Positions 1 to 5,884 of a DNA stretch of 13,537 nt are shown here, in pieces. A model generated the notes under the pieces. It saw nothing but the letters and a program-made list of their open reading frames with translations. It was not told where the DNA came from and made no database searches. The stretch is from Elusimicrobiota bacterium. Its GTDB lineage: Bacteria > Elusimicrobiota > Elusimicrobia > Elusimicrobiales > UBA9959. The stretch lies in NCBI GenBank assembly GCA_030637365.1, contig DAOWGR010000133.1, positions 1 to 13,537 of the forward strand, read 5' to 3'. A program made the position numbers and the translations under genes. Within the stretch, counting starts at the first letter, position 1. Each line of letters starts with the position of its first letter.

Positions 1-42
1 ATCATCATCAAAAGCCATTATTTTAATTTTATGTTCCGGCAT
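1..42 (-). CDS. Response regulator, N-terminal 14 codons only (cut by window edge)
   Basis: Reading the minus strand from the ATG at 42-40 gives MPEHKIKIMAFDDD, open to the window edge. A basic/hydrophobic beta strand (KIKIMAF) followed directly by an acidic cluster DDD is the typical start of a CheY-like receiver domain, where the acidic residues bind the Mg2+ needed for phosphotransfer. No Shine-Dalgarno sequence precedes the ATG; instead a good sigma70-type promoter sits so close that the transcript would begin at the ATG (see the promoter entry at 49-77). A second ATG lies at codon 9, but starting there would lose the first beta strand. What follows the receiver domain, if anything, lies outside the window. 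With only 14 residues the call is suggestive, not proven. Confidence 0.5.
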   Translation of the reverse strand, partial: MPEHKIKIMAFDDD

Positions 43-48
43 AATCTT

Positions 49-77
49 ATTTTAGTTATTACAAAGATATTAATCAA
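49..77 (-). promoter_or_regulatory. Sigma70-like promoter, leaderless geometry
   Basis: On the minus strand TTGATT (77-72), a spacer of exactly 17 bases and TAAAAT (54-49) are followed by six bases and then the ATG at 42. The expected transcription start, about seven bases past the -10 element, falls on the A of the ATG. Together with the lack of a Shine-Dalgarno sequence this suggests a leaderless mRNA for the partial response regulator gene. Confidence 0.5.
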
Positions 78-108
78 CAAGTAAAAAAATGTGTTTGGCG
101 CATTTTTT

Positions 109-136
109 AGTCACCAGTCATCAGTTGCCAGTCACC
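109..136. repeat. Degenerate heptamer tandem array, 4 units
   Basis: Four contiguous 7-base units start at 109, 116, 123 and 130. The first and last are AGTCACC; the second differs at one position (AGTCATC) and the third at two (AGTTGCC). The array lies in the 182-base spacer between the partial regulator and the exported protein; no convincing gene was found in that spacer. Period and style resemble heptanucleotide STRR repeats known from cyanobacterial intergenic DNA. Confidence 0.7.
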
Positions 137-224
137 AAATGAACCGAAAGAATCGTTGTTTCAGAGTTTTATTATTGTCTTATTTCCATATCAACTTATT
201 TTCGTATTTTCGTTGTTTGATTGC

Positions 225-983
225 TTATCTCGCGTTAAACACAAAACATTTGAACTTGCCTCTTGTGGTGTAAATATAAAATAGGGTGCGCAAGCCGTAA
301 AGCTTTTTTTCTCTTATCAGTTTTCGTATCGCTTTTAATTCTTTTTTTGATGTTAACGGCACAAGTCTGTGAGGTTGTTTAATCGCGCGCAGCAAAGGCA
401 TAGTTTTTCTTAAAGCGGCGGTTTCAATCAGTTTAAATTTATAATCTTTTCCCGCTTCTTTCACGAATTTATCCAACAACTCGTTTTCAAGCGGCTCAAC
501 GGATATAAAAGCGACAACGGTTTCGTCTATCGCGAGTTTTTTTGATGGTTTTTGAATTTGATTAAAAGCATAAGAAAATCCTTCTCCAAAATTAACAAGA
601 GGAGCGATTATTCTTCGCAGTTCCCCGTTTAAGTAAAGCGAAATTTTAAGTATTTCTCCTTTATAAAAAATCAGTTTGGTTCTTCTGGAATTTTCAGTTA
701 CGGAAGATTCCGAGTTTTTTGCTTCTCTAAAAAAATCTTTGGCGATTTGAGTTGAAACCGAGCCTTTTCTCGTTATTATCTTGTTTTTTAGCTCTATTCT
801 GGAAATAATATTTCCGTTTTTGCTTATATCTATGTAATGGTTTTTTAAACCTTTCTTTTTATTGCTGGAGATGGTCATCCACGCGGCATTTGCCGAAGTG
901 TATTTATATTGGCGTTTGCGCGCGCTTATCCAGCCTGCCGCCGAAAAAACAAGAATGGCTGAAAGTATGATTGTTTTTTTCAT
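225..983 (-). CDS. Exported protein of unknown function
   Basis: I do not recognise this 252-residue protein. The N-terminus (MKKTIILSAILVFSAAGWISA) is a classic signal peptide or signal anchor: two lysines, then about 15 hydrophobic residues, with a possible cleavage after WISA. The rest is basic (many Lys/Arg) and mixed alpha/beta, without cysteines outside a single one near the C-terminus and without a motif I can name. The ATG at 983 was chosen because the signal peptide begins there; a TTG at 1013 would overlap the upstream stop codon in a coupled TTGA arrangement but would put ten polar residues before the signal. A G-rich stretch (GGGG) lies about eight bases before the ATG. It is the last gene of a minus-strand run, 26 bases after the MauE/DoxX gene and probably co-transcribed with it, so an envelope-linked role is likely but unproven. 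Confidence 0.8.
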   Translation of the reverse strand: MKKTIILSAILVFSAAGWISARKRQYKYTSANAAWMTISSNKKKGLKNHYIDISKNGNIISRIELKNKIITRKGSVSTQIAKDFFREAKNSESSVTENSRRTKLIFYKGEILKISLYLNGELRRIIAPLVNFGEGFSYAFNQIQKPSKKLAIDETVVAFISVEPLENELLDKFVKEAGKDYKFKLIETAALRKTMPLLRAIKQPHRLVPLTSKKELKAIRKLIREKKLYGLRTLFYIYTTRGKFKCFVFNAR

Positions 984-1009
984 TTTATGCCCCGTTGAAT
1001 GATACTCTT

Positions 1010-1489
1010 TCAAGATTCGGATTTGTCGGCGGATTTTTTTTTAAGCCAATTGTCCAGCGAAAAATTTTCACCGAATTTATAAGCGATAAATACAAAACAG
1101 AGTATTATCAGATTTTGGAACAGTTCAAATGCGGCCGAATTGCTGTAAGCCGAGCCGAAACAACCGCAGTTTGCCAATGGAATTTGTCGTATTATCGCGG
1201 ACAAAATTAATAATTCAAAAAAAACGAAAAATAAACCCATAATGAATGAAGCGAGGCGCGTGAACAATCCGAAAATCAAAAAAACGCCGATATAAATCTC
1301 CACCCAAGGCATGATAACAGACGCCATTGTGGCTACAAATGTTGGAAAAATTTCATAACCCTCAATGGCATAGGCGAATTCTTCGCTGGGAGCTATGGCT
1401 TTTAAAAAACCCGCGTACATAAAAACCGACCCGGCTATTATTCTTGCCGTCAATCCCAATAAGTTTTTAATTTTATTTGATGGTTTCAC
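1010..1489 (-). CDS. MauE/DoxX-family membrane protein
   Basis: An integral membrane protein of 159 residues with four hydrophobic segments (about 10-31, 50-75, 80-101 and 121-138). The first carries the DoxX/MauE-type pattern ARIIAGSVFMYAGFLKAI, and the loop after the third has NCGCFG with Cys108 and Cys110, the cysteine motif typical of MauE-like members, which are thought to support disulfide chemistry with a thioredoxin-fold partner. That fits the DsbA-like gene immediately upstream. I chose GTG at 1489 over the ATG at 1519: GAGG with a seven-base spacer precedes the GTG, and the ten extra residues (MPKYEKRGGG) would be encoded by a palindromic repeat element and precede a normal family start. 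The Shine-Dalgarno region and the first base of the start codon lie in one arm of that element, so translation may depend on RNA folding. Confidence 0.85.
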   Translation of the reverse strand: MKPSNKIKNLLGLTARIIAGSVFMYAGFLKAIAPSEEFAYAIEGYEIFPTFVATMASVIMPWVEIYIGVFLIFGLFTRLASFIMGLFFVFFELLILSAIIRQIPLANCGCFGSAYSNSAAFELFQNLIILCFVFIAYKFGENFSLDNWLKKKSADKSES

Positions 1490-1504
1490 CCCACCACCTC
1501 TTTT
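1487..1504 (-). promoter_or_regulatory. Shine-Dalgarno and GTG start inside the outer stem
   Basis: On the minus strand AAAAGAGGTGG is followed by TGGG and GTG. GAGG is a good ribosome binding core at a seven-base distance from the GTG at 1489. The same bases pair perfectly with the segment just after the upstream gene's stop codon (1634-1650), so a transcript running through both genes could close a 17-bp stem over this site. The sequence shows the pairing; regulation is inference. Confidence 0.55.
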
Positions 1505-1650
1505 TTCATATTTCGGCATTTATGCGAAATAACCCTACCACTCGCTTGCGAATCGTGAGATTCGCCTCTCGGCGAATAAGCGAGTGGTAGGGTAATTTGC
1601 TTCGCAAATTTGCCATGCTTTGCATGGTTTGATAAAAGAGGTGGTGGGGT
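1488..1650. repeat. Multi-hairpin palindromic element with 17-bp terminal inverted repeats
   Basis: Positions 1488-1504 (ACCCCACCACCTCTTTT) and 1634-1650 are perfect reverse complements, 17 of 17. Inside, 1532-1547 and 1578-1593 form a second perfect inverted repeat of 16 bases whose sequence (ACCCTACCACTCGCTT) resembles the outer arm. Further hairpins: 1510-1515 with 1525-1530; 1548-1554 with 1559-1565, or as an alternative 1560-1566 with 1571-1577; 1594-1600 with 1604-1610 (three-base loop); and 1613-1618 with 1622-1627 (three-base loop). The whole unit could fold as a closed multi-branch structure. It sits exactly between the stop codon of the DsbA-like gene and the start of the MauE/DoxX gene. 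No open reading frame or clear target-site duplication is visible, so it may be a MITE-like/REP-like element or a structured leader. Confidence 0.85.
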
Positions 1651-2279
1651 CATTTTTTCCTTCTTAAATATTCAAATTTTCTGACATTGTCAATAAGCTG
1701 ATTTGCGCCCACGGCTCTTTTTTTGTTGATAAAAAAAGTGGGAGTTGCGTTTATTTCCAGCATTGTTCCTTCCGCCATATCCATTTTTACCGTTTTAATG
1801 ATTTCGGGATTATTCGCGCAGGCGTTAAATTTATTCATGTCCAAATTAAGTTTTTCCGCGTAAATTTTAAACGCTTTCGGCATTTTTTCCGTATAGCCCC
1901 ACTCCTTCCTGTTTTCAAAAAGAAGATTCGCGTATTCCCAGAATTTCTCCTGTTTGCCGGCGCAATCGGCGTAAACCGCCGCGTATTCCGACCATTGATG
2001 CAAAGATAATAAAGGATTATGTTTAAAACTTACCGTTATTTCTCCGTCGAACGCTTTGAACAATTTATGAACTATCTTATGCGCGCCCGCGCATGCCGGG
2101 CAAGCGAAGTCGGTAAATTCTTCAATATGTATTTTGGCGTTTTTATCGCCAAGTATTCTAAATTCAGGCGCCGCGCGATGAGGAAAAACATCCAGATGCC
2201 TTATGAAAAGCGTAATTAGGGTTGATAAAAATATCAGACCGATTCCTATAAACGCGCCTCTAATGGTTTCTTGTTTCAT
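1650..2279 (-). CDS. Membrane-anchored DsbA-like thiol oxidoreductase (thioredoxin fold)
   Basis: A 209-residue protein with an N-terminal membrane anchor (about 7-26) followed by a DsbA-type thioredoxin domain. The active site is CPAC at 60-63 in the context EEFTDFACPAC, and the matching cis-proline is at Thr179-Pro180 (NATPTFFIN). Two further cysteines lie at 106 and 154. Such proteins act in the periplasm or at the outer face of the membrane to form or shuffle disulfides. The next gene downstream is a MauE/DoxX protein with a CxC motif, a plausible membrane partner that re-oxidises it. ATG at 2279 was chosen: the longer reading from 2348 would translate a heptamer repeat array (2306-2340) and add 23 unlikely residues before the anchor. 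ATG at 2285 is an equally possible start; neither has a clear Shine-Dalgarno sequence. Confidence 0.85.
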   Translation of the reverse strand: MKQETIRGAFIGIGLIFLSTLITLFIRHLDVFPHRAAPEFRILGDKNAKIHIEEFTDFACPACAGAHKIVHKLFKAFDGEITVSFKHNPLLSLHQWSEYAAVYADCAGKQEKFWEYANLLFENRKEWGYTEKMPKAFKIYAEKLNLDMNKFNACANNPEIIKTVKMDMAEGTMLEINATPTFFINKKRAVGANQLIDNVRKFEYLRRKK

Positions 2280-2305
2280 AGTCATAGTAGGGTATGACAA
2301 TATAT

Positions 2306-2340
2306 TACAAGTTTCAAGTATCGTGTCACAAGCCTCAAAA
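2306..2340. repeat. Degenerate heptamer tandem array, 5 units
   Basis: Five contiguous 7-base units start at 2306, 2313, 2320, 2327 and 2334. The first two, TACAAGT and TTCAAGT, differ at one position; the later units (ATCGTGT, CACAAGC, CTCAAAA) are more diverged but keep phase. It lies in the spacer between the DUF167 gene and the DsbA-like gene. The repeat argues against a longer start for the DsbA-like gene. Confidence 0.5.
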
Positions 2341-2394
2341 AACGGCAAATGAATAAAAAAGAAATAAAGAAAAAGCGCAAAGTCTCGGGTTTTT

Positions 2395-2667
2395 TCAGTA
2401 AATCTTAACGATTTTAGAAGGTGAAGTCGCGCCTTTAATCAGCATTATTTTTTTATAAGGAATGTCCAGTTCTTTGGCGAGCAGGGCGATAGCCGCTTTA
2501 TTGGCAAGGCCTCGTTCAGCCGGTTCTTTTATCCATATCTCATAAGCGTCTTTTGATTTGGCTAATATTTTTGAGTGTTTTGATTTTGGATGAATCTTTA
2601 GTTTGACCAGTTGTATAACTCCGGCACTTGATGAGCCATAGGCTCGTTGTTTGTAAAATTTTTCCAT
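2395..2667 (-). CDS. DUF167 / YggU family protein (UPF0235)
   Basis: A 90-residue protein that matches the small DUF167 family along most of its length: LKIHPKSKHSKI (about 23-34), EIWIKEPAERGLANKAAIALLAKELDIP (about 43-70) and the closing IKGATSPSKIVKIY. The GLANKA and GATSPSK signatures are conserved in the family. Its biochemical role is not established; members are compact cytosolic alpha/beta proteins. The N-terminal 17 or so residues are longer than in many relatives, but no other start codon is available closer to the domain, so ATG at 2667 was kept; GAGA about seven bases upstream is a weak ribosome binding site. It lies 83 bases downstream of gpmI on the same strand and 115 bases upstream of the DsbA-like gene. 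Confidence 0.85.
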   Translation of the reverse strand: MEKFYKQRAYGSSSAGVIQLVKLKIHPKSKHSKILAKSKDAYEIWIKEPAERGLANKAAIALLAKELDIPYKKIMLIKGATSPSKIVKIY

Positions 2668-2720
2668 ACCATGTCTCGCTTCTATTTCTTTGCCGTTATC
2701 AATTAGCCGGTTTTTTTATG

Positions 2721-2755
2721 TCCTATTCCCTTTACCCTATATCCTCTCCCCTATT
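2721..2755. repeat. Degenerate heptamer tandem array, 5 units, entering the gpmI stop codon
   Basis: Five contiguous 7-base units start at 2721, 2728, 2735, 2742 and 2749. The consensus is close to CCCTATT; units are TCCTATT, CCCTTTA, CCCTATA, TCCTCTC and CCCTATT. The last unit contains the TAG stop codon of gpmI (2753-2751 on the minus strand). The array fills much of the spacer between gpmI and the DUF167 gene. Confidence 0.7.
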
Positions 2756-4307
2756 TTGTTATTAGTGACTGGCTCGTCATGTCTTTGGGTTTTTCAATAT
2801 TTAAAACTTCCAATACGGTTGGAGCGATATCCGATAAGATTCCATGGTTTCTTAATTTTGTTTTTTCATTATTGTCAATAAAGATAAATTCCACCGAATT
2901 GGTTGTGTGAGATGTTTTTGGCATATTCGTTTTATAATCCCACATTTCCTCGGCATTGCCATGGTCGGCCGTTATCATTACCGTATAGCCGTTTTTTAAT
3001 CCCGATTCAACCACTTTTCCAACGCTGTCGTCCACAATATCCACGGCTTTTAAAACCGAATCATAGTTTCCGGTATGTCCCACCATATCGCAGTTGGCAA
3101 AATTTATGAGAATAAAGTCATACTTGAGAGACGGTATTTCTTTTAAAGCTCTTTCGGTGACTTGGGGCGCGTTCATTTCAGGGTGATTGGCGAAACTTGA
3201 AGGGTCAAAAGAGCCCTTTATTTCCATGCGATCTTCTCCTTGATAAGGCTTAAGCGTTTTTCCATTAAAAAAAGATGTTACATGCTTAAATTTTTGTGTT
3301 TCCGACAGGCGCAATTGCGCGAGATTAGCCTTTGATATAACTTGCCCCAGGAGATTATTCATGTCTCCGGATTCATCCATTGGAGGGAGAGCGTTAAACT
3401 TAAAGGAGTCATAATATCTTGTCAGTCCGCAGAATGTCAAATTGATTTTTTTTAAGCGTTTGCCCGGATAATCGTTTTCAACAAAAGCTTTGGCCAATTG
3501 AATGGCTCTGTCTTGCCTGAAGTTTAAATGCACCGCGGAATCGCCGTCTTTCATGCCCGGATAATCCGCTATTATCGTGGGAGGTATGTATTCATCCACA
3601 ATCGGTTTTCCGTCGGGATTTTTGAGCGAAGCATAAGCCGTTCGCACGGATTCTTCCGCCGTTAAGCTTTTTCTTCCTTCGGCGTTTGCCATGGCGGCAT
3701 AAGTTTTATCCGTTAACTCCCATTTTTCGCTTCTGTCCATGGCATAATATCGTCCCGTTACGGTGGCGATAGCGCCGAGTCCGATGGTTTTTATTTCATC
3801 TGAAAGCGTTTTGATAAAAGTTAAGGCGCTTCTTGGCGGGGTATCTCTGCCGTCGGCAAAAAAATGTATATACGCGGTTTTTACTCCTTTCTCTTTAGCG
3901 TGTTTCAGTATCGCGAATAAATGATCTTGATGAGCGTGAACTCCCTCATCTTGAATAAGACCCATTAAATGCAGGGTTGAATTGTTTTTAATCGCGTTTT
4001 CCACGGCGTTTTTTAAAGCGTCCGTTTGAAAAAGAGAGCCGTTTTCTATCATATCCATTATTTTTTTGAGCTCTTGCTCCACTATTCTGCCGGCGCCCAT
4101 ATTCAAATGCCCGACTTCAGATGATCCTTGATAACCTTTCGGCAGACCGACCGCTTCTCCCGCCGGCTGGAGAACGGTATTGGGATATTTTTCAAGAAAT
4201 TTGGAAATATTTTTTTTCTTCGCGTTGTGAACGGCGTTAAATTTGCCGGGTTTGGCTATACCCCAACCATCTCTGATTATAAGTAAAACTCTTTTTTTGC
4301 TTGGCAT
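2751..4307 (-). CDS. gpmI: 2,3-bisphosphoglycerate-independent phosphoglycerate mutase
   Basis: GpmI interconverts 3- and 2-phosphoglycerate in glycolysis and gluconeogenesis through a phosphoserine intermediate with two Mn2+ ions. This 518-residue protein is full length for the family. Visible motifs in order: RDGWG (metal ligand Asp13), SSEVGHLNMGAGR with the nucleophile Ser63, GLIQDEGVHAHQDH, HFFADGRDTPPRSA, TVTGRYYAMDR, NFRQDRA, and near the C-terminus ITADHGNAEEM and HTTNSVEF, which supply the second metal site. Small deviations from the commonest forms (Ser for Asn before the catalytic Ser, DEG for DGG) match divergent family members. ATG at 4307 is supported by AAGGAG eight bases upstream; a TTG at 4325 is less likely. 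It is divergent from the NfeD gene and leads the minus-strand run toward DUF167 and the DsbA-like gene. Confidence 0.96.
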   Translation of the reverse strand: MPSKKRVLLIIRDGWGIAKPGKFNAVHNAKKKNISKFLEKYPNTVLQPAGEAVGLPKGYQGSSEVGHLNMGAGRIVEQELKKIMDMIENGSLFQTDALKNAVENAIKNNSTLHLMGLIQDEGVHAHQDHLFAILKHAKEKGVKTAYIHFFADGRDTPPRSALTFIKTLSDEIKTIGLGAIATVTGRYYAMDRSEKWELTDKTYAAMANAEGRKSLTAEESVRTAYASLKNPDGKPIVDEYIPPTIIADYPGMKDGDSAVHLNFRQDRAIQLAKAFVENDYPGKRLKKINLTFCGLTRYYDSFKFNALPPMDESGDMNNLLGQVISKANLAQLRLSETQKFKHVTSFFNGKTLKPYQGEDRMEIKGSFDPSSFANHPEMNAPQVTERALKEIPSLKYDFILINFANCDMVGHTGNYDSVLKAVDIVDDSVGKVVESGLKNGYTVMITADHGNAEEMWDYKTNMPKTSHTTNSVEFIFIDNNEKTKLRNHGILSDIAPTVLEVLNIEKPKDMTSQSLITK

Positions 4308-4321
4308 AAATTTGGCTCCTT

Positions 4322-4432
4322 GCAATGATTAAGTAAATCTTTTATTAAAATTGTATAATTTATTCTTGATATAAATATACTGGTATTTTTTTATATATAA
4401 TATTTCACTATTATACAGATTTGATATTTTGC
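4322..4432. promoter_or_regulatory. AT-rich divergent promoter region between gpmI and nfeD
   Basis: The 135-base spacer is strongly AT-rich and must hold the starts of both divergent genes. Several -10-like hexamers are visible: TATAAT at 4354-4359, TATACT at 4376-4381 and TATAAT at 4396-4401 on the plus strand, and TATAAT at 4415-4410 on the minus strand. None has a convincing -35 at 16-18 bases, so the actual promoters cannot be assigned. Confidence 0.4.
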
Positions 4433-4442
4433 AAGGTAACCT

Positions 4443-5756
4443 ATGAATAGAAAAATAATTTTAGCGGTATTGTTAACTTTGGGCTCAGTGTCTTTTTCCT
4501 TCGCACAAAAACCAAAAGAATATGAAATAAAAAATATATTGGTAGCCACTTTTTCAGGAGTGATAAGTCCCGTTTCGGCGGAATACATAAATCAAGCGAT
4601 AGATAAAGCGAATGCCCAAAAGTTTGATATGCTTGTGGTGCGTTTGGATACTCCCGGCGGACTTGATTTATCAATGCGCTTGATAATAAAAAAAATTTTG
4701 GCGTCAAAAATTCCCATTGCCATGTATGTGGCTCCACAGGGAGCCAGAGCGGCTTCCGCCGGAGTTTTTATTTCAATGGCTTCGCATATAGCCGCTATGA
4801 GTCCGGGCACAAATATCGGCGCCGCTCATCCCGTAATGATAGGCAAGATGCCGTCAAAAGGCGATAAAAAAGAATCCTCAAGCGCCATGGAAGCTAAAAT
4901 TTTAAATGATGCTTCGGCGTATATAAAATCCATAACTCAGAAGACGGGAAGAAATGTTCAATGGGCCATAAAAGCGGTTGAGAAAAGCGATTCTCTTTCC
5001 GCCGAAGAAGCTGTCAGAGATAATGTGGTTGATTTTATGGCGGATGATTTGAATGATTTGATAAGCAAAATTGACGGGCGTAAAATTAAGGATTTCGGAA
5101 AGATAAAAATCAACAATCCCGTATTTGAATATTATGAGCAGACAAATCGCCAAAAATTTCTTGCCACCATTACCAACCCGAATATAGCGATGATACTTAT
5201 GAGTTTGGGCGCGGCCGGTCTTTTTATCGAGCTTTATAATCCGGGCCTGATATTTCCCGGAGTCATAGGCGTCGTGTCTTTGGTTATCGCTTTTTATTCA
5301 TTTCAGACATTGTCCGCCAATTTCGCGGGAATCGCTCTGATGCTATTGGGTTTTTTATTTTTTGTGATTGAGATAAAAGTGGCAAGCTACGGTTTATTGA
5401 CGATAAGCGGGATAGTTTCAATTATTCTGGGAGCTTTGATGTTGTTTGATCAATCTTCTTTTGGAGGGATGTCTATTTCTATGAGCATATTAATTTCAAC
5501 TGTTTTAAGTTTAGTGGCTATTGTGGCCGTTTTAACTTGGCTGGTGGTTAAAGCGCATATGAAAAGGATTGTTACCGGGAGTGAATCCTTGGACGGCAAA
5601 AAAGGCTTGGTTAAGACAAATCTTTCTCCGCGCGGAAAAGTTTTAATAGAAGGAGAGCTTTGGGACGCGTTCAGTATTGAAGGCGATATTCCGAAAGACG
5701 CCGAAGTCGTGGTTCAATCCGTTAAGGGTTTTAGAATTAAAGTAAAAAAAGCGTAA
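4443..5756 (+). CDS. NfeD family membrane-bound serine protease (long form)
   Basis: A full-length 437-residue NfeD protein. Residues 1-21 form a signal peptide ending SFA; about 30-220 are a ClpP-class serine protease domain; about 245-375 contain four to five membrane segments; about 380-437 form the C-terminal NfeD OB-fold domain. The protease core shows RLDTPGGLDLSMR, the catalytic Ser105 in ARAASAGVFI, TNIGAAHPV, and the likely general base Lys152 in EAKILNDASAY, giving the Ser-Lys dyad known for the family. Such proteases cut membrane-associated substrates and are commonly encoded next to an SPFH/stomatin partner. No SPFH gene is present here; the next gene is clpC. AAGG six bases before the ATG is the ribosome binding site. 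It is divergent from gpmI, and its stop codon abuts an octamer repeat array. Confidence 0.93.
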   Translation: MNRKIILAVLLTLGSVSFSFAQKPKEYEIKNILVATFSGVISPVSAEYINQAIDKANAQKFDMLVVRLDTPGGLDLSMRLIIKKILASKIPIAMYVAPQGARAASAGVFISMASHIAAMSPGTNIGAAHPVMIGKMPSKGDKKESSSAMEAKILNDASAYIKSITQKTGRNVQWAIKAVEKSDSLSAEEAVRDNVVDFMADDLNDLISKIDGRKIKDFGKIKINNPVFEYYEQTNRQKFLATITNPNIAMILMSLGAAGLFIELYNPGLIFPGVIGVVSLVIAFYSFQTLSANFAGIALMLLGFLFFVIEIKVASYGLLTISGIVSIILGALMLFDQSSFGGMSISMSILISTVLSLVAIVAVLTWLVVKAHMKRIVTGSESLDGKKGLVKTNLSPRGKVLIEGELWDAFSIEGDIPKDAEVVVQSVKGFRIKVKKA

Positions 5757-5834
5757 GAGAGTCAAAGAGTCGGGGAGTCTGAGTGTCTTGGAGTCATAGA
5801 AATGGTGTTGTTCACTCTCAACTTTTAACTTACT
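5756..5834. repeat. Composite short-period repeat: octamer left arm, reverse-complement heptamer right arm
   Basis: Five contiguous 8-base units start at 5756, 5764, 5772, 5780 and 5788, consensus near NNGGAGTC with the last three bases (GTC) in every unit. After an 18-base middle, three 7-base units start at 5814, 5821 and 5828 (ACTCTCA, ACTTTTA, ACTTACT), which read on the other strand as AGT-ending units like the left arm. The element starts at the last base of the NfeD stop codon and ends 50 bases before the clpC start. Confidence 0.6.
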
Positions 5835-5884
5835 GGTATGCGCGGTTTTAATTGATTTCATATTTGATTTTACGGGAGGAGTTC

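Noticed and set aside
84..108. AAAAAATG / CATTTTTT hairpin as a terminator
   Set aside because: An 8-bp stem almost entirely of A-T pairs with a 9-base loop is too weak to call, and no gene ends next to it in the right orientation.
91..273. Small plus-strand reading frame of 60 codons
   Set aside because: It crosses the heptamer array and the end of the opposite-strand exported-protein gene, has no ribosome binding site, and its protein has no recognisable feature.
2280..2348. Longer N-terminus of the DsbA-like protein starting at 2348
   Set aside because: The extension is encoded by a heptamer array, lacks a ribosome binding site and would put 23 residues with two stray cysteines before the membrane anchor.
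5756..5795. AGTCAAAGAGTC resembling a CtsR heptad operator upstream of clpC
   Set aside because: The similarity to GGTCAAA repeats comes from the octamer array itself, whose period is 8 rather than the spacing of a CtsR site, and no ctsR gene is nearby.
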